Both the position numbers and the translations under genes were made by a program. Shown here piece by piece: positions 20,331-29,206 of a stretch of DNA of 64,000 nt (the stretch's first letter is position 1; every line of letters begins with the position of its first letter). The DNA is from Mycoavidus cysteinexigens. Its GTDB lineage: Bacteria > Pseudomonadota > Gammaproteobacteria > Burkholderiales > Burkholderiaceae. The notes beneath the pieces were generated by a model. It saw only the letters and a program-made list of their open reading frames with translations. It was not told the DNA's origin and ran no database searches. The stretch is from assembly GCF_003966915.1 (NCBI RefSeq), contig NZ_AP018150.1, positions 124,001-188,000 of the forward strand. Direction: 5' to 3'.

Positions 20331-22229
20331 ATGGCAATCACGGAGTTAATACACCCTGATTGCTTTGCTTTGCTCGATGATTGCAATGCGAGCGAGGCGG
20401 CCCCGACAAGTCGTTTGTATACTGATTTAGCGCATCAACGCATATGCCCGGATCTAGCTGCTTGGGAGAGCGTGTGTAGCGCAGTAGAAGCTGACTTGCG
20501 TGCTGGGTTGCATGGGGTAGTATTGGCGGATTATGAATGGGGTGTGCAGGCGCAACTTAAGCCCCAAAAGGGCGAGGCAGCGGCCGCTAGCGGTTCAAAT
20601 GCACCGTCGTTTCGTTTCTTGTTATTTCGCGAATGTGCGCACCTATCACGGCCGGAAGTTGACGCATGGCTGGTGATGCGTGACGCCGTTACCCCTGAGC
20701 CGAGCATTGCGGGTATTGCCGAAGTCCGCCCGAGCGTGCAGCCGGCGGATTTTGACCAGGCGCTGTCCTCGATTCAGGCGGCCTTAAGCGCTGGCGAAGC
20801 GTATCAAATTAATTACACGTACCGGCTGCATTTCAGTGCTTTTGGTGCGCCTATGGGTTTATACCGGCGCTTACGCGCGCGGCAACCCGTGCCTTATGGC
20901 GCGCTTATTGCATTGCCGAATGAACGTTGGATCATTTCTTGCTCTCCCGAGCTTTTTCTACGTCACCAAGCAGGACAAATCACTGCGCAGCCGATGAAAG
21001 GCACTGCGGCACGCAGCGGCGAGAACTTGGCCGACGCCAATGCTTCCGCTACGTTAGCGTCTGATCCAAAAACCTGCGCAGAAAATCTCATGATTGTTGA
21101 TTTACTGCGTAATGACATTAGCCGTATCGCTCAAACTGGCTCGGTGCAGGTCCCTGAGTTATTTTCAGTTGAGCCACACGCGACCGTCTGGCAAATGACC
21201 TCAACCGTGACCGCGCAGTTACGCGCTGAGGTTAACTTCGCTACGGTTATGCGCGCCCTTTTTCCATCAGGCTCGATTACTGGCGCGCCCAAATATCGCG
21301 CGATGCAATTAATCGGCGAGCTTGAAAATACGCAACGTGGTTTATACACAGGGGCGGTCGGCTGGCTTGATGCGCCTTCCCCATCTGCGTCACCCTCGCC
21401 AACTTGCGGGGATTTTTGCCTCTCGGTTGCAATTCGTACCTTAACCTTAGACGCGCAGCGCGTTGACCGCCTGCGTGATGGGTGCTTAGGTATTGGGGCG
21501 GGCATCGTATACGATAGCGTGGCAGCGCATGAATCTGCTGAATGCGCATTAAAAGCGGACTTTCTAACTAAAATGGACCCAGGTTTTGCACTCATCGAAA
21601 CGATGTATGCAACGCGCGAACACGGAGTGCGTTATCTTGAGCGACATTGGGAACGCTTGTATAAAGCCGCCTCTTATTTTGGTTTTAAGTGGGATATGAA
21701 CGCGTTGCGTATGGCACTCGATACAGCAATTGCAAGTTTGCCAGTAGGCTCAGCGCAGCGGTTGCGAGTTACTTTAGATAAACCGGGTAGAGTTGAAATA
21801 ACCAGTATGCCCTTTGTTCCGCTGACGCAACCAGTTAGCTTACGGCTTGCTATAGACGTGGGTTTCACGCCGGTAGCAGCGGAAGATATATGGCTACGTT
21901 ATAAAACCACAGTGCGGGGAAATTATGAGCGGGCTTTGGCCGAGGCAAAGCGCTTTAATGCATTTGATTTATTATTTTGCAATACACGTGGCGAGATCAC
22001 TGAAGGGGCGCGCAGTAATGTTTTTATTCAATTAAAAGGCCACTGGTTTACTCCACCTGTTACCAGCGGGCTTTTGCCGGGCGTCATGCGCGCAGTATTA
22101 CTTGATGATGCAAGCTGGGGCGCTACGGAGCGCGTGCTGACACTTGCGGACTTGTATGCGGCAAAAAAAATTATTGTTTGTAATGCGCTGCATGGTGTAT
22201 TGGAAGCAAAGCTGGCTCAATTTTCATAG
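20331..22229 (+). CDS. pabB: Fused aminodeoxychorismate synthase component I / aminodeoxychorismate lyase (PabB-PabC)
   Basis: The 632-aa protein joins two steps of p-aminobenzoate (folate) synthesis. Residues about 1-410 are a chorismate-binding domain with QPMKGTAARSGEN, MIVDLLRNDISRIAQ and FPSGSITGAPKYRAMQLI, typical of PabB. Residues about 415-632 are a class IV aminotransferase-like PabC domain starting GFALIETMYATREHG, with YKTTVRGNYERAL carrying the probable PLP lysine, and the FCNTRGEITEGARSNVF motif. Such fusions are common in Burkholderia. The glutaminase PabA is not next to it. The last 6 nt overlap the convergent gene at 22224. This is the last recognised core gene before the island. 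Confidence 0.93.
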   Translation: MAITELIHPDCFALLDDCNASEAAPTSRLYTDLAHQRICPDLAAWESVCSAVEADLRAGLHGVVLADYEWGVQAQLKPQKGEAAAASGSNAPSFRFLLFRECAHLSRPEVDAWLVMRDAVTPEPSIAGIAEVRPSVQPADFDQALSSIQAALSAGEAYQINYTYRLHFSAFGAPMGLYRRLRARQPVPYGALIALPNERWIISCSPELFLRHQAGQITAQPMKGTAARSGENLADANASATLASDPKTCAENLMIVDLLRNDISRIAQTGSVQVPELFSVEPHATVWQMTSTVTAQLRAEVNFATVMRALFPSGSITGAPKYRAMQLIGELENTQRGLYTGAVGWLDAPSPSASPSPTCGDFCLSVAIRTLTLDAQRVDRLRDGCLGIGAGIVYDSVAAHESAECALKADFLTKMDPGFALIETMYATREHGVRYLERHWERLYKAASYFGFKWDMNALRMALDTAIASLPVGSAQRLRVTLDKPGRVEITSMPFVPLTQPVSLRLAIDVGFTPVAAEDIWLRYKTTVRGNYERALAEAKRFNAFDLLFCNTRGEITEGARSNVFIQLKGHWFTPPVTSGLLPGVMRAVLLDDASWGATERVLTLADLYAAKKIIVCNALHGVLEAKLAQFS

Positions 22230-22622
22230 CCTGAAATGTCGCACGGCGCTGTTGGTCCTAGGTAAATGGAGGGCGCTTCGCACGTCTTCACGCAATAGTC
22301 CTAAGATTCCGCTTAAATCTATATTTTTATTCAGCATAAAATCTACCATAAATTTTTCTATGGCAGTAATGAGCTCTTTTGACCCAAAAATCTGAATATC
22401 TGCTATCGCAGATTCAACATTAGCGATTTGATTCTCGGTTAATTTTCCTCGACTAGAAGCAGATTCGAGTTTTCGATAGGCATCGAGTAGATGGGCAGTA
22501 ATGAGATCACGCTGTTTATTCTTACGATCTTTAAGGACATTGAGTTGATATGTCACGATCCATCCTGCAATAGCAATTAATCCAGCGATTGAATTTTGAT
22601 ACTTCTGGATTATTTCAATCAT
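22224..22622 (-). CDS. Small membrane-anchored hypothetical protein
   Basis: A 132-aa protein I do not recognise. One hydrophobic segment near the N-terminus (SIAGLIAIAGWIVTYQL, residues about 11-28) is followed by a basic stretch (KDRKNKQRD) and a mainly helical cytoplasmic region. The layout resembles small single-pass proteins of many mobile regions. Its 3' end overlaps pabB-pabC by 6 nt. It lies between core chromosome and the left island repeat and may belong to the remnant of an older island. Confidence 0.55.
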   Translation of the reverse strand: MIEIIQKYQNSIAGLIAIAGWIVTYQLNVLKDRKNKQRDLITAHLLDAYRKLESASSRGKLTENQIANVESAIADIQIFGSKELITAIEKFMVDFMLNKNIDLSGILGLLREDVRSALHLPRTNSAVRHFRL

Positions 22623-22820
22623 AAATTGTTCTGGGAACAGAATAAATTATATCTATCAATAGCTTAGGTTAAGAATTTATAATAATCAAGCTAAGCTCAT
22701 TTCGATAGAATTTGTAGTCAGCTCAATGCAAGCGTTATATTTTTTCATCGTAAAGCCCCCTAACCAGCTTTCAGAAGTAATGACGAATAGCGCCCAAGGC
22801 AGTTATTTTAAACAAACGAT

Positions 22821-22845
22821 GCATTTACGAATTTTCCGTAAATGC
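22821..22845. repeat. Perfect hairpin at the edge of the left island repeat
   Basis: GCATTTACG and CGTAAATGC form a 9-bp stem with a 7-nt loop. It lies where similarity to the intact integrase gene stops, so it may mark the breakpoint of the older element. The stretch 22623-22820 holds no gene that I can see. Confidence 0.45.
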
Positions 22846-22917
22846 AGAGCGTATTAGGAGTAGCTCAGCCGTCGCTGACGGTTTTGTATTGCGAATTACA
22901 GTATCTGTAAGCGCCAT
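22825..22917 (-). pseudogene. Integrase 5' remnant
   Basis: The first 13 codons (MALTDTVIRNTKP) match the start of the intact integrase at 55072-56280, then the sequence diverges and stops after 30 codons. The upstream DNA also matches. This is the stump of a second integrase of the same family, left at the far end of the island. Confidence 0.75.
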
Positions 22918-23082
22918 AATGAGTCCGTGAGGGTAACCCATCTCAAAGTTACCCGCACTTTTGTGCTTGTTGTCAGTTGGTAAACTTTGGCGTTGTATGT
23001 AATAAAAAACCCGAAAATCCTTATGGATATTCGGGTTAGTGGTCAAACTTGGGTGTTGCTTGAAGTATCTTTGGTGGCGAAT
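22880..23082. repeat. Left island direct repeat (att-like, includes 11 nt of tRNA-Met 3' end)
   Basis: This copy matches 56243-56465 at nearly every position except for a 20-nt insertion in the right copy. It covers the integrase start, its upstream region, a terminator hairpin and the last 11 nt of the tRNA gene (ATTCGCCACCA on the minus strand). Identity ends inside the tRNA acceptor stem, as expected for an attachment core. Confidence 0.8.
23003..23035 (-). terminator. Terminator hairpin within the left repeat
   Basis: On the minus strand, CCCGAATATCC and GGATTTTCGGG form a stem (one mismatch) with a 4-nt loop followed by six T. It is a copy of the terminator downstream of tRNA-Met at 56387-56418. 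Confidence 0.7.
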
Positions 23083-23103
23083 TAATCCCTCACTTTAGCT
23101 GTT

Positions 23104-23133
23104 ACCCCTGACAAATAGATACGCGTCAGGGGT
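23104..23133. terminator. Hairpin inside the left island end
   Basis: ACCCCTGAC and GTCAGGGGT form a perfect 9-bp stem around a 12-nt loop, followed by TCTTAAAAA. It may be a weak terminator. The rest of 23083-23457 shows no gene. Confidence 0.45.
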
Positions 23134-23424
23134 TCTTAAAAACTGGGTTTAACGTTAACTCTAGGTAATGATGGATGCGAGGAATTTTGGTTTATCCATT
23201 AAATAATAAATTTGAAAGGTTGTAGGAAACTCATCGATACATAGCTAAGCAAAATCGGATCATCTAATAAAATCAAATCCTCTGATGATCGATAGAGCGT
23301 AAAGAGACGACTTTGAAAAAATAGGAGCGCTGCAATTTATACTCATCTGGTTTCTGCTCTATCGTTTTGACCGAATAAACAGATGCTGTATTCCGTCATG
23401 CCAGTGGTAATTAAAATGTATATA

Positions 23425-23446
23425 CTACGTTAGTATCAAAACGTAG
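23425..23446 (+). promoter_or_regulatory. Inverted-repeat operator upstream of toxin-antitoxin genes
   Basis: CTACGTT and AACGTAG lie 8 nt apart just upstream of the antitoxin ribosome-binding site (GGAGAG) and overlap the likely -10 region. Ribbon-helix-helix antitoxins normally autoregulate through such palindromes, so this is the probable binding site. Confidence 0.55.
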
Positions 23447-23457
23447 GAGAGCGAATT

Positions 23458-23736
23458 ATGTCTAAAGAAGCGGTTTTCACCATGAAGCTAGAACCCGATC
23501 TGCGCGCTGAGTTCATAGCCGAGGCGGCCGCCGCCCACCGGCCGGCGTCACAGGTGTTGCGCGAGCTAATGCGTGAATTTGTTCAGCGACAGCGCAAAGC
23601 GCGGGAATATAATGAATTCCTGCACAGCAAGGTTGAAGCTGGCCGTGCGTCGATGCGCGCTGGCTTAGGCAAGTCAAATGACGAGGTTGAAGCCGAATTC
23701 GCCGCCAGACGCGCCCAAGCTGTAAGGCAAGTGTGA
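23458..23736 (+). CDS. Antitoxin, ParD-like ribbon-helix-helix family
   Basis: The 92-aa protein has an N-terminal FTMKLEPDLRAEFIAEA segment and PASQVLRELMREFVQ helix (about residues 6-42) that fit a ribbon-helix-helix DNA-binding domain, then a charged C-terminus that would wrap the toxin. It overlaps the toxin gene by 4 nt, so the two are translationally coupled, antitoxin first. It would neutralise the toxin and repress the operon through the palindrome just upstream. The pair is at the left island end and may stabilise the island. Confidence 0.85.
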   Translation: MSKEAVFTMKLEPDLRAEFIAEAAAAHRPASQVLRELMREFVQRQRKAREYNEFLHSKVEAGRASMRAGLGKSNDEVEAEFAARRAQAVRQV

Positions 23737-24017
23737 GGGTTATCTGGACGCCAGAGGCGCAGCAAGACCGTACCGATGTCTGGGATTACATTGCAGCCGA
23801 CAATCCACGTGCGGCCGTCCAGATGGATGAGCTTTTCAGCGACGCGGCTGCCAGACTAGCCGACCATCCCATGTTAGGGCGATCAGGGAAGATACCCGGC
23901 ACACGAGAGTTGATCCCCCGTGAGAGCTATCGTCTGGTGTATGAGATCGAGCTGGAAACGGTGTGGGTTTTAGCCTTGGTTCATACTGCCCGCCAATGGT
24001 CGCCCGTGCGTGATTAA
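23733..24017 (+). CDS. Toxin, RelE/ParE family
   Basis: The 94-aa protein starts at a GTG overlapping the antitoxin stop. It reads VIWTPEAQQDRTDVWDYIAADNP at the N-terminus (only the WTPEAQQD core is needed for recognition) and has the family C-terminal pattern REL followed by SYRLVYEIE and VWVLALVHTARQW. This matches RelE/ParE-fold toxins, which either cleave ribosome-bound mRNA or inhibit gyrase. The sequence alone does not tell which; the ParD-like partner slightly favours ParE. Confidence 0.85.
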   Translation: MRVIWTPEAQQDRTDVWDYIAADNPRAAVQMDELFSDAAARLADHPMLGRSGKIPGTRELIPRESYRLVYEIELETVWVLALVHTARQWSPVRD

Positions 24018-24118
24018 GAAATGAGCCGGTGTATGAATACGCTATTGGAGTAGATGAATGGCGGCGAGTGACGCGACTGTTAGATCTACCGCGCGTGGTA
24101 TTCTCGGATATGAGGATA

Positions 24119-24367
24119 TCAATCTTTCCGTCGCAAAGGAGAATTAAAAGCAAATTTCCTTGCACACATAATTGTTTGTCGAATCGTCTTGAATTTGCGC
24201 GCGACCGCGGCAATGCTGACACCAACATCGAGCCGCTTAAAATAGGCTTGCCAAAAACTATTTGCCAGTAAGCAAAAACGCGTAGCATGGCTTTGAATTA
24301 GTCCGAAAGCGGCGTACGAATTAAAGCTTACGTCCGAAATATATTTAGCTGACTTTCGTACATCCAT
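24119..24367 (-). pseudogene. Possible serine recombinase C-terminal remnant
   Basis: Within an 82-codon open frame, residues 43-70 (RLDVGVSIAAVARKF followed by KTIRQTIMCAR) resemble the C-terminal helix-turn-helix of resolvase/invertase recombinases, where the pattern G.S.AA.AR.F.TSRQTIMR is usual. No catalytic domain is present, so this would be a decayed fragment. The region 24018-24809 has no intact gene; it also holds a 9-1-9 palindrome at 24422-24440 and the repeat at 24524-24600. Confidence 0.4.
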
Positions 24368-24421
24368 GAATATGCATGACCGGAATGGTTCCTTTTCGGA
24401 CGAATTGGCGATCCGTGTTCT

Positions 24422-24440
24422 TTACAGAAATTTTCTGTAA
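24422..24440. repeat. 19-nt palindrome
   Basis: TTACAGAAA and TTTCTGTAA flank a single central base. It could be an operator or a short hairpin; nothing nearby decides which. Confidence 0.4.
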
Positions 24441-24523
24441 TTGCAGCTTCGCTTTCACTGGGTTAATTACCTTTACCAAAATCAACCTATCCTTTAAAAA
24501 ACGGGTTTTTGCACAGCAAATGC

Positions 24524-24551
24524 AAGTCGGATAATACGAATTATCAGACTT
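24524..24551. repeat. 28-bp near-palindrome with 11-6-11 layout
   Basis: Arms AAGTCGGATAA and TTATCAGACTT are inverted copies with one mismatch, separated by TACGAA. The 11-6-11 geometry is that of Xer/dif-type core sites. The right half recurs at 42803-42820 upstream of the paralogous NACHT-HEAT gene. Confidence 0.55.
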
Positions 24552-24600
24552 GACCTGTGGAAAAAAGAGAAGATTTTGACCGGGGGGCGGCCCGAAAATC
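24535..24600 (+). repeat. Repeat upstream of NACHT-HEAT gene A (copy 1)
   Basis: Shares TACGAATTATCAGACTTG, a GAAAAA tract and GATTTTGACCGGGG with 42803-42866, which sits at a comparable distance upstream of the paralogue D. It may be part of a duplicated promoter or mobile-element end. Confidence 0.6.
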
Positions 24601-24809
24601 GGTCGTGGCTGTGGAGAGTGCTCACTCTTAAGATCCGCTCAAAATGCTCTTATAGAATCGCGCTGAGCTAGCCATCAGCGTTGATTGAAGCTAAGCTTTA
24701 GAAAAGGATAGAGGATAAAGACGCATTGCGACCTAACAGGACCAGAAATGGAAGGCGGCTGTCTATTTATTAGGCGAGCCGAAAAGAGGATCTTTTCGCA
24801 TTCTAGAGA

Positions 24810-27485
24810 ATGCGTCCTAGAAACCGCTTTTTGAACTATAAAAAATTTAGATGGACAGGAGACCGCATTTTGAACATATCAGGTTGGGGGCAAAGTTTGC
24901 GAGCAACGTTGCCGGCACCGGTAATAACCCCCCAAAACCATGTGGCGGCGGCCCAGGCGCATCTCGCCGTAGGGGACCGGGTCAATGCTGAAGCATCCTA
25001 TAATGCCGCGATACAACTCGCGACAGCGGAACTCGCAAAAAATCCTGGCCATGTAAGAGAAATGGCGCTTGCTAATATAAGCGCTGAATACGCTGCTTTT
25101 TTGTCTAGAGAGAACGAGTCAGCCTCCTCCTTAATACAACACCCTTCGGTCCCAATAAACTATTCAGCATCTGCCGCGGATCAGCCCAATCCTTCACCGG
25201 ACTCTTTACTCTCTTCTATTCAAGCGGGTCGTCCCGAAGGAGAGATTGTCATACAAAGCTGCCAAGGTACGATTAATGCTCCAGTCCATGGGAAGCATAA
25301 CATGGTCAACGTGCATTGCTACTTACCGAATTCAGAGGCTAGCCAACTTCAAGCTGTCTCGTTAGACAGCTTACGTAATGCACTGTATCAGCATTACCAA
25401 TTATCTAATCTGTCGATTCAGCGCGTATCGGGTGAGAGTGCCTCACTGGAAGACTGTTATATCAATCTGGCGATTGTCGAAAGTCAGGCGCAACGGGAAA
25501 AAGATAAGAAAGAGCTGGAAAAGCAAGCCTCGGCGTTTGAACGCCTGCCCAGCAGTGAGCGGCAGCGGCTTGAGGCGACGAATCCCAATAAGTTGATTGC
25601 GTTAGAGAGGCTGTTTGATTCTCAAAAATTACGAGATGGTTCAGAAAGCATTCCCAAACGGATTTTGATTCAAGGGCGAGCAGGGATAGGCAAAACCACG
25701 TTATGCAAAAAGCTGGTGTATGAATATCATCATAATGGACTTTGGCAGGATCGATTTGAGAGCGTGTTGTGGATACCTTTACGGCAACTCAAGACGCACT
25801 CCCCTAGACGCTTAGAAGATTTGCTCTGCAATCAGTATTTTGTAGGCCATGAAAGCCGCCAAGCGCAGGCGTTATCAAAGGTTTTTTATACGCATCAGGA
25901 TAAAACACTGTTTATCTTAGATGGCTTGGATGAAGTCGTCGGGGAACTCAATGAAGGCAAGCCTTTAAAGGATTTTTTACAGACTTTGCTCAATCAGGAG
26001 CATGTGGTGATTACCTCTCGACCTGCCGGGGTGGATGCCAAACTGTTGGGTCAGCTAGATTTGGAGTTGGAAACGGTCGGCTTTAGTCCGGCCAATGTAC
26101 AGGCCTATATTGAAAAATTTGTGCCTGCATCGAACCGGGCAGCGATTCGGCAATTCATCCATCGTACGCCGTTGGTTCAGGGACTGGTGAATATACCGAT
26201 TCAGCTGGATGCACTATGTTATAGCTGGGATCAGCTCCCGCAAAATCAAGACGTGACGATGTCGATGTTGTACGAGGCGATGGTGGATAAATTATGGCGC
26301 AAAGACAGCGTGCGTTTAGAGAAAAAAGAGATAGAGACTCATGTGATTGACGGCTTGTCAGAAGAGGATCTGGCAGAATTAATGACAGCCGAAATCGATT
26401 ATTTAGGCTATTTAGCGTTTAAAGGCTTGGAAACGGAGAAAATTGAATTTAGTCGTGAAGAGCTCAGTCAGCGTAGGAAAGAATTAAATGGAAGAGCTCA
26501 GACAGAGGGGAAATTGCCCCTGAATTTTACGACGAATCTGAAAAAAACGTCGTATTTACATACAGCGGATGGGCATCGGCCTGAATCGGAGCGCCAGTAT
26601 CATTTCCTCCACTTAACGTTTCAGGAGTTCTTTGCAGCAAAGTTTCTGGCAGGGCATCTACAAGCGTATACAAAAGTGGAAAAAGTCCCAGCCTACATTG
26701 TGCAAAAGGATTTAGACGTTATACCGCAGCGCAATGAGTTGGAAGCGTTTATCGCCACGTATAAATACAATCCGCGGTATGAGATCGTTTGGTGGATGGT
26801 GGCGGGTTTGCTCAAGGGCGCGGCGCTCGAAAATTTCTTTCATGTACTGGAGCAATCGCCGCGAGATTTGATCGGGATGCGGCATCAGCAGGTGATGGTG
26901 GGGTGTTTAAATGAAGCTCGGGCTCAATTGGAGGCCGTCACCAGGACACAATTAGAAAAGGAATTCAGGCAGTGGCTGGATTTTGAGATGAAGAATGAAA
27001 AAAGCGATTACAGTCGTCTAGGTAGCCAGAGGATTTTTCCGGAACATCTATTGCTTGAGAGTCTGAGTCAGACGAAGGGAGAGAAAAAGAATAAGGTGAT
27101 GGCGACCCTTGGAGCACGTCCCGTTTTGTTATCGGACGCGGTCCAGGCCTTGATCTCTTCCGTGAAGGAGGACGGCGAAGATGTCAGGTCTGCGGCCGCC
27201 CGTGCCTTAGGCCGCCAGAGTTCGCTGTCAGCCGACGCGGTCCAGGCCTTGGTCTCCTCCTTGAAGGATGACGGCGAAGATGTCAGGTCTGCGGCCGCCC
27301 GTGCCTTAGGCCGCCAGAGTTCGCTGTCAGCCGACGCGGTCCAGATCTTGATCTCCTCCTTGAAGGATGAAAACTGGTATGTCAGGTCTGAGACCGCCAG
27401 TGTCTTAGGCCGCCAGTGTCTTAGGCCGCCAGCGTACGCTGTCAGTCGACGCGGTCCAGGTTTTGATCTCCTCCTTGAAGGATGA
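24810..27485 (+). CDS. NACHT-HEAT NLR-like protein A, 5' part (frameshifted)
   Basis: The N-terminus (about 40-110) is helical and TPR-like. Residues 147-172 carry the motif INAPVHGKHNMVNVHCY shared with neighbouring proteins. A module with CYINLAIVESQAQREKDK (about 216-235) follows, then a NACHT ATPase: Walker A GRAGIGKTT (289), Walker B LFILDGLDEV (367), sensor VVITSRPAG (400). HEAT repeats of 33 residues begin near 770. The frame is lost after about residue 868 because of a 16-bp tandem duplication at 27401-27432; codons beyond are out of phase and end at 27485. A TTG at 24870 has a better ribosome-binding site (AGGAG, 8 nt away) than the ATG at 24810 and may be the true start. Bacterial NACHT proteins can be anti-phage sensors; the role here is inferred. 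Confidence 0.85.
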   Translation: MRPRNRFLNYKKFRWTGDRILNISGWGQSLRATLPAPVITPQNHVAAAQAHLAVGDRVNAEASYNAAIQLATAELAKNPGHVREMALANISAEYAAFLSRENESASSLIQHPSVPINYSASAADQPNPSPDSLLSSIQAGRPEGEIVIQSCQGTINAPVHGKHNMVNVHCYLPNSEASQLQAVSLDSLRNALYQHYQLSNLSIQRVSGESASLEDCYINLAIVESQAQREKDKKELEKQASAFERLPSSERQRLEATNPNKLIALERLFDSQKLRDGSESIPKRILIQGRAGIGKTTLCKKLVYEYHHNGLWQDRFESVLWIPLRQLKTHSPRRLEDLLCNQYFVGHESRQAQALSKVFYTHQDKTLFILDGLDEVVGELNEGKPLKDFLQTLLNQEHVVITSRPAGVDAKLLGQLDLELETVGFSPANVQAYIEKFVPASNRAAIRQFIHRTPLVQGLVNIPIQLDALCYSWDQLPQNQDVTMSMLYEAMVDKLWRKDSVRLEKKEIETHVIDGLSEEDLAELMTAEIDYLGYLAFKGLETEKIEFSREELSQRRKELNGRAQTEGKLPLNFTTNLKKTSYLHTADGHRPESERQYHFLHLTFQEFFAAKFLAGHLQAYTKVEKVPAYIVQKDLDVIPQRNELEAFIATYKYNPRYEIVWWMVAGLLKGAALENFFHVLEQSPRDLIGMRHQQVMVGCLNEARAQLEAVTRTQLEKEFRQWLDFEMKNEKSDYSRLGSQRIFPEHLLLESLSQTKGEKKNKVMATLGARPVLLSDAVQALISSVKEDGEDVRSAAARALGRQSSLSADAVQALVSSLKDDGEDVRSAAARALGRQSSLSADAVQILISSLKDENWYVRSETASVLGRQCLRPPAYAVSRRGPGFDLLLEG

Positions 27486-29206
27486 AAACGGGTCTGTCAG
27501 GTCTGCAGCCGCCCATGCCTTAGGCGGCCAGGATACGCTGTCAGCCGACGCGGTCCAGGCCTTGATCTCTTCCTTGAAGGATGAAGACGGGTATGTCAGG
27601 TCTGACGCCGTCCGTGCCTTAGGCGGCCAGAGTTCGCTGTCATCCGACGCGGTCCAGGCCTTGATCTCTTCCGTGAAGGATGAAAACTGGTCTGTCAGGT
27701 CTGAGGCCGCCAGTGTCTTAGGCGGCCAGCGTACGCTGTCAGTCGACGCAGTCCAGGTTTTGATCTCTTCCTTGAAGGATGAAAACTGGTCTGTCAGGTC
27801 TGAGGCCGCCAGTGTCTTAGGCCACCAGAGTACGCTGTCATCGGACGCGGTCCAGGCCTTGATCTCTTCCTTGAAGGATGAAGACGGGTATGTCAGGTCT
27901 GCGGCCGCCCGTGCCTTAGACTGCCAGAGTTCGCTGTCATCCGACGCGGTCCAGATCTTGATCTCCTCCTTGAAGGATGAAAACTGGTATGTCAGGTCTG
28001 AGACCGCCCGTGCCTTAGGCTGCCAGGGTACGCTGTCAGCCGACGCGGTCCAGATCTTGATCTCCTCCTTAAAGGATGAAAACAGGTCTGTCAGGTCTGC
28101 AGCCGCCGATGCCTTAGGCCGCCAGGATACGCTGTCAGCCGACGCGGTCCAGGCCTTGATCTCTTCCTTGAAGGATGAAGACGGGTATGTCAGGTCTGCA
28201 GCCGCCCATGCCTTAGGCCGCCAGAGTTCGCTGTCATCCGACGCGGTCCAGGCCTTGATCTCTTCCGTGAAGGAGGACGACGAAGATGTCAGGTCTGCGG
28301 CCGCCCGTGCCTTAGGCATCCAGCGTACGCTGTCAGCCGACGCGGTCCAGGCCTTGATCTCTTCCGTGAAGGAGGACGACGAAGATGTCAGGTCTGTGGC
28401 CGCCAGTGTCTTAGGCTACCAGAGTACGCTGTCATCCGACGCGGTCCAGATCTCGATCTCCTCCTTGAAGGATGAAAACGGGTCTGTCAGGTCTGAGGCC
28501 GCCGGTGCTTTAGGCAACCAGAGTCCGCTGTCATCGGACGCGGTCCAGGCCTTGATCTCCTCCTTGAAGGATGAAAACGGGTCTGTCAGGTCTGCGGCAG
28601 CCTGGGCGTTAGGAGGCAAGAGCACGTTGTCCGAAGCCGCTGTGCAGACCTTAATCGGCGCTTGTCAGGATGAAAATGAGAAGGTCAGGTCTGCGGCCGC
28701 CTGTGCCTTAGGCCGCCAGCGTACGCTGTCAGCCGACGCGGTCCAGGCCTTGATCTCCTCCTTGAAGGATGAAAACAGGTATGTCAGGTCTGCGGCCGTC
28801 CGTGCCTTAGGCGGCCAGCGTACGCTGTCATCCGACGCGGTCCAGGCCTTGATCTCTTCCGTGAAGGAGGGCGACGAAAATGTCAGGTTTACGGCCGCCA
28901 GTGTCTTAGGCTGCCAGGGTACGCTGTCAGTCGACGCGGTCCAGGTTTTGATCTCCTCCTTGAAGGATGAAGACGGGTATGTCAGGTCTGCAGCCGCCGA
29001 TGCCTTAGGCGGCCAGCGTACGCTGTCAGCCGATGCGGTCCAGGCCTTGACCTCCTCCTTGAAGGATGAAGACGGGGATGTTAGGTCTGCAGCCGCCCGT
29101 GCCTTAGGCCGCCAGCGTACGCTGTCAGCCGACGCGGTCCAGGCCTTGATCCCTTCCTTGAAGGAGGATGATGAAGATGTCAGGTCTGCGGCCGCCAGTG
29201 TCTTAG
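27125..29206 (+). repeat. Array of about 21 HEAT-coding 99-bp repeats in gene A
   Basis: Units of 99 bp encode 33-residue HEAT repeats of the type LSADAVQALISSLKDED followed by GYVRSAAARALG. Units are highly similar at DNA level. One unit boundary near 28616-28690 (LSEAAVQTLIGACQDEN) is of the type found in paralogue D rather than in A. Confidence 0.9.
27401..27432 (+). repeat. 16-bp tandem duplication that breaks gene A
   Basis: The unit TGTCTTAGGCCGCCAG occurs twice in a row (27401-27416 and 27417-27432). Removing one copy restores a single frame of about 1549 aa through the whole HEAT array: GRQ would be followed directly by RTLSVDAVQ. The event is therefore a clean +1 shift. Confidence 0.95.

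Noticed and set aside
21131-21595. 154-codon minus-strand frame within pabB-pabC
   Set aside because: It is antisense to conserved PabB motifs, with no ribosome-binding site or family signature.
23836-24288. 150-codon minus-strand frame overlapping the toxin gene
   Set aside because: It covers the toxin in antisense and the downstream spacer and looks like chance.
27405-28319. 304-codon open frame on the minus strand inside the gene A HEAT array
   Set aside because: It is a shadow: the 99-bp units happen to lack stops in the reverse frame, and the product is a repetitive Ser/Trp-rich sequence with no known fold.
27125-29206. Regular direct repeats that could suggest a CRISPR array
   Set aside because: The repeat period is 99 bp without unique spacers, all units are translated as HEAT repeats, and no cas genes are present.
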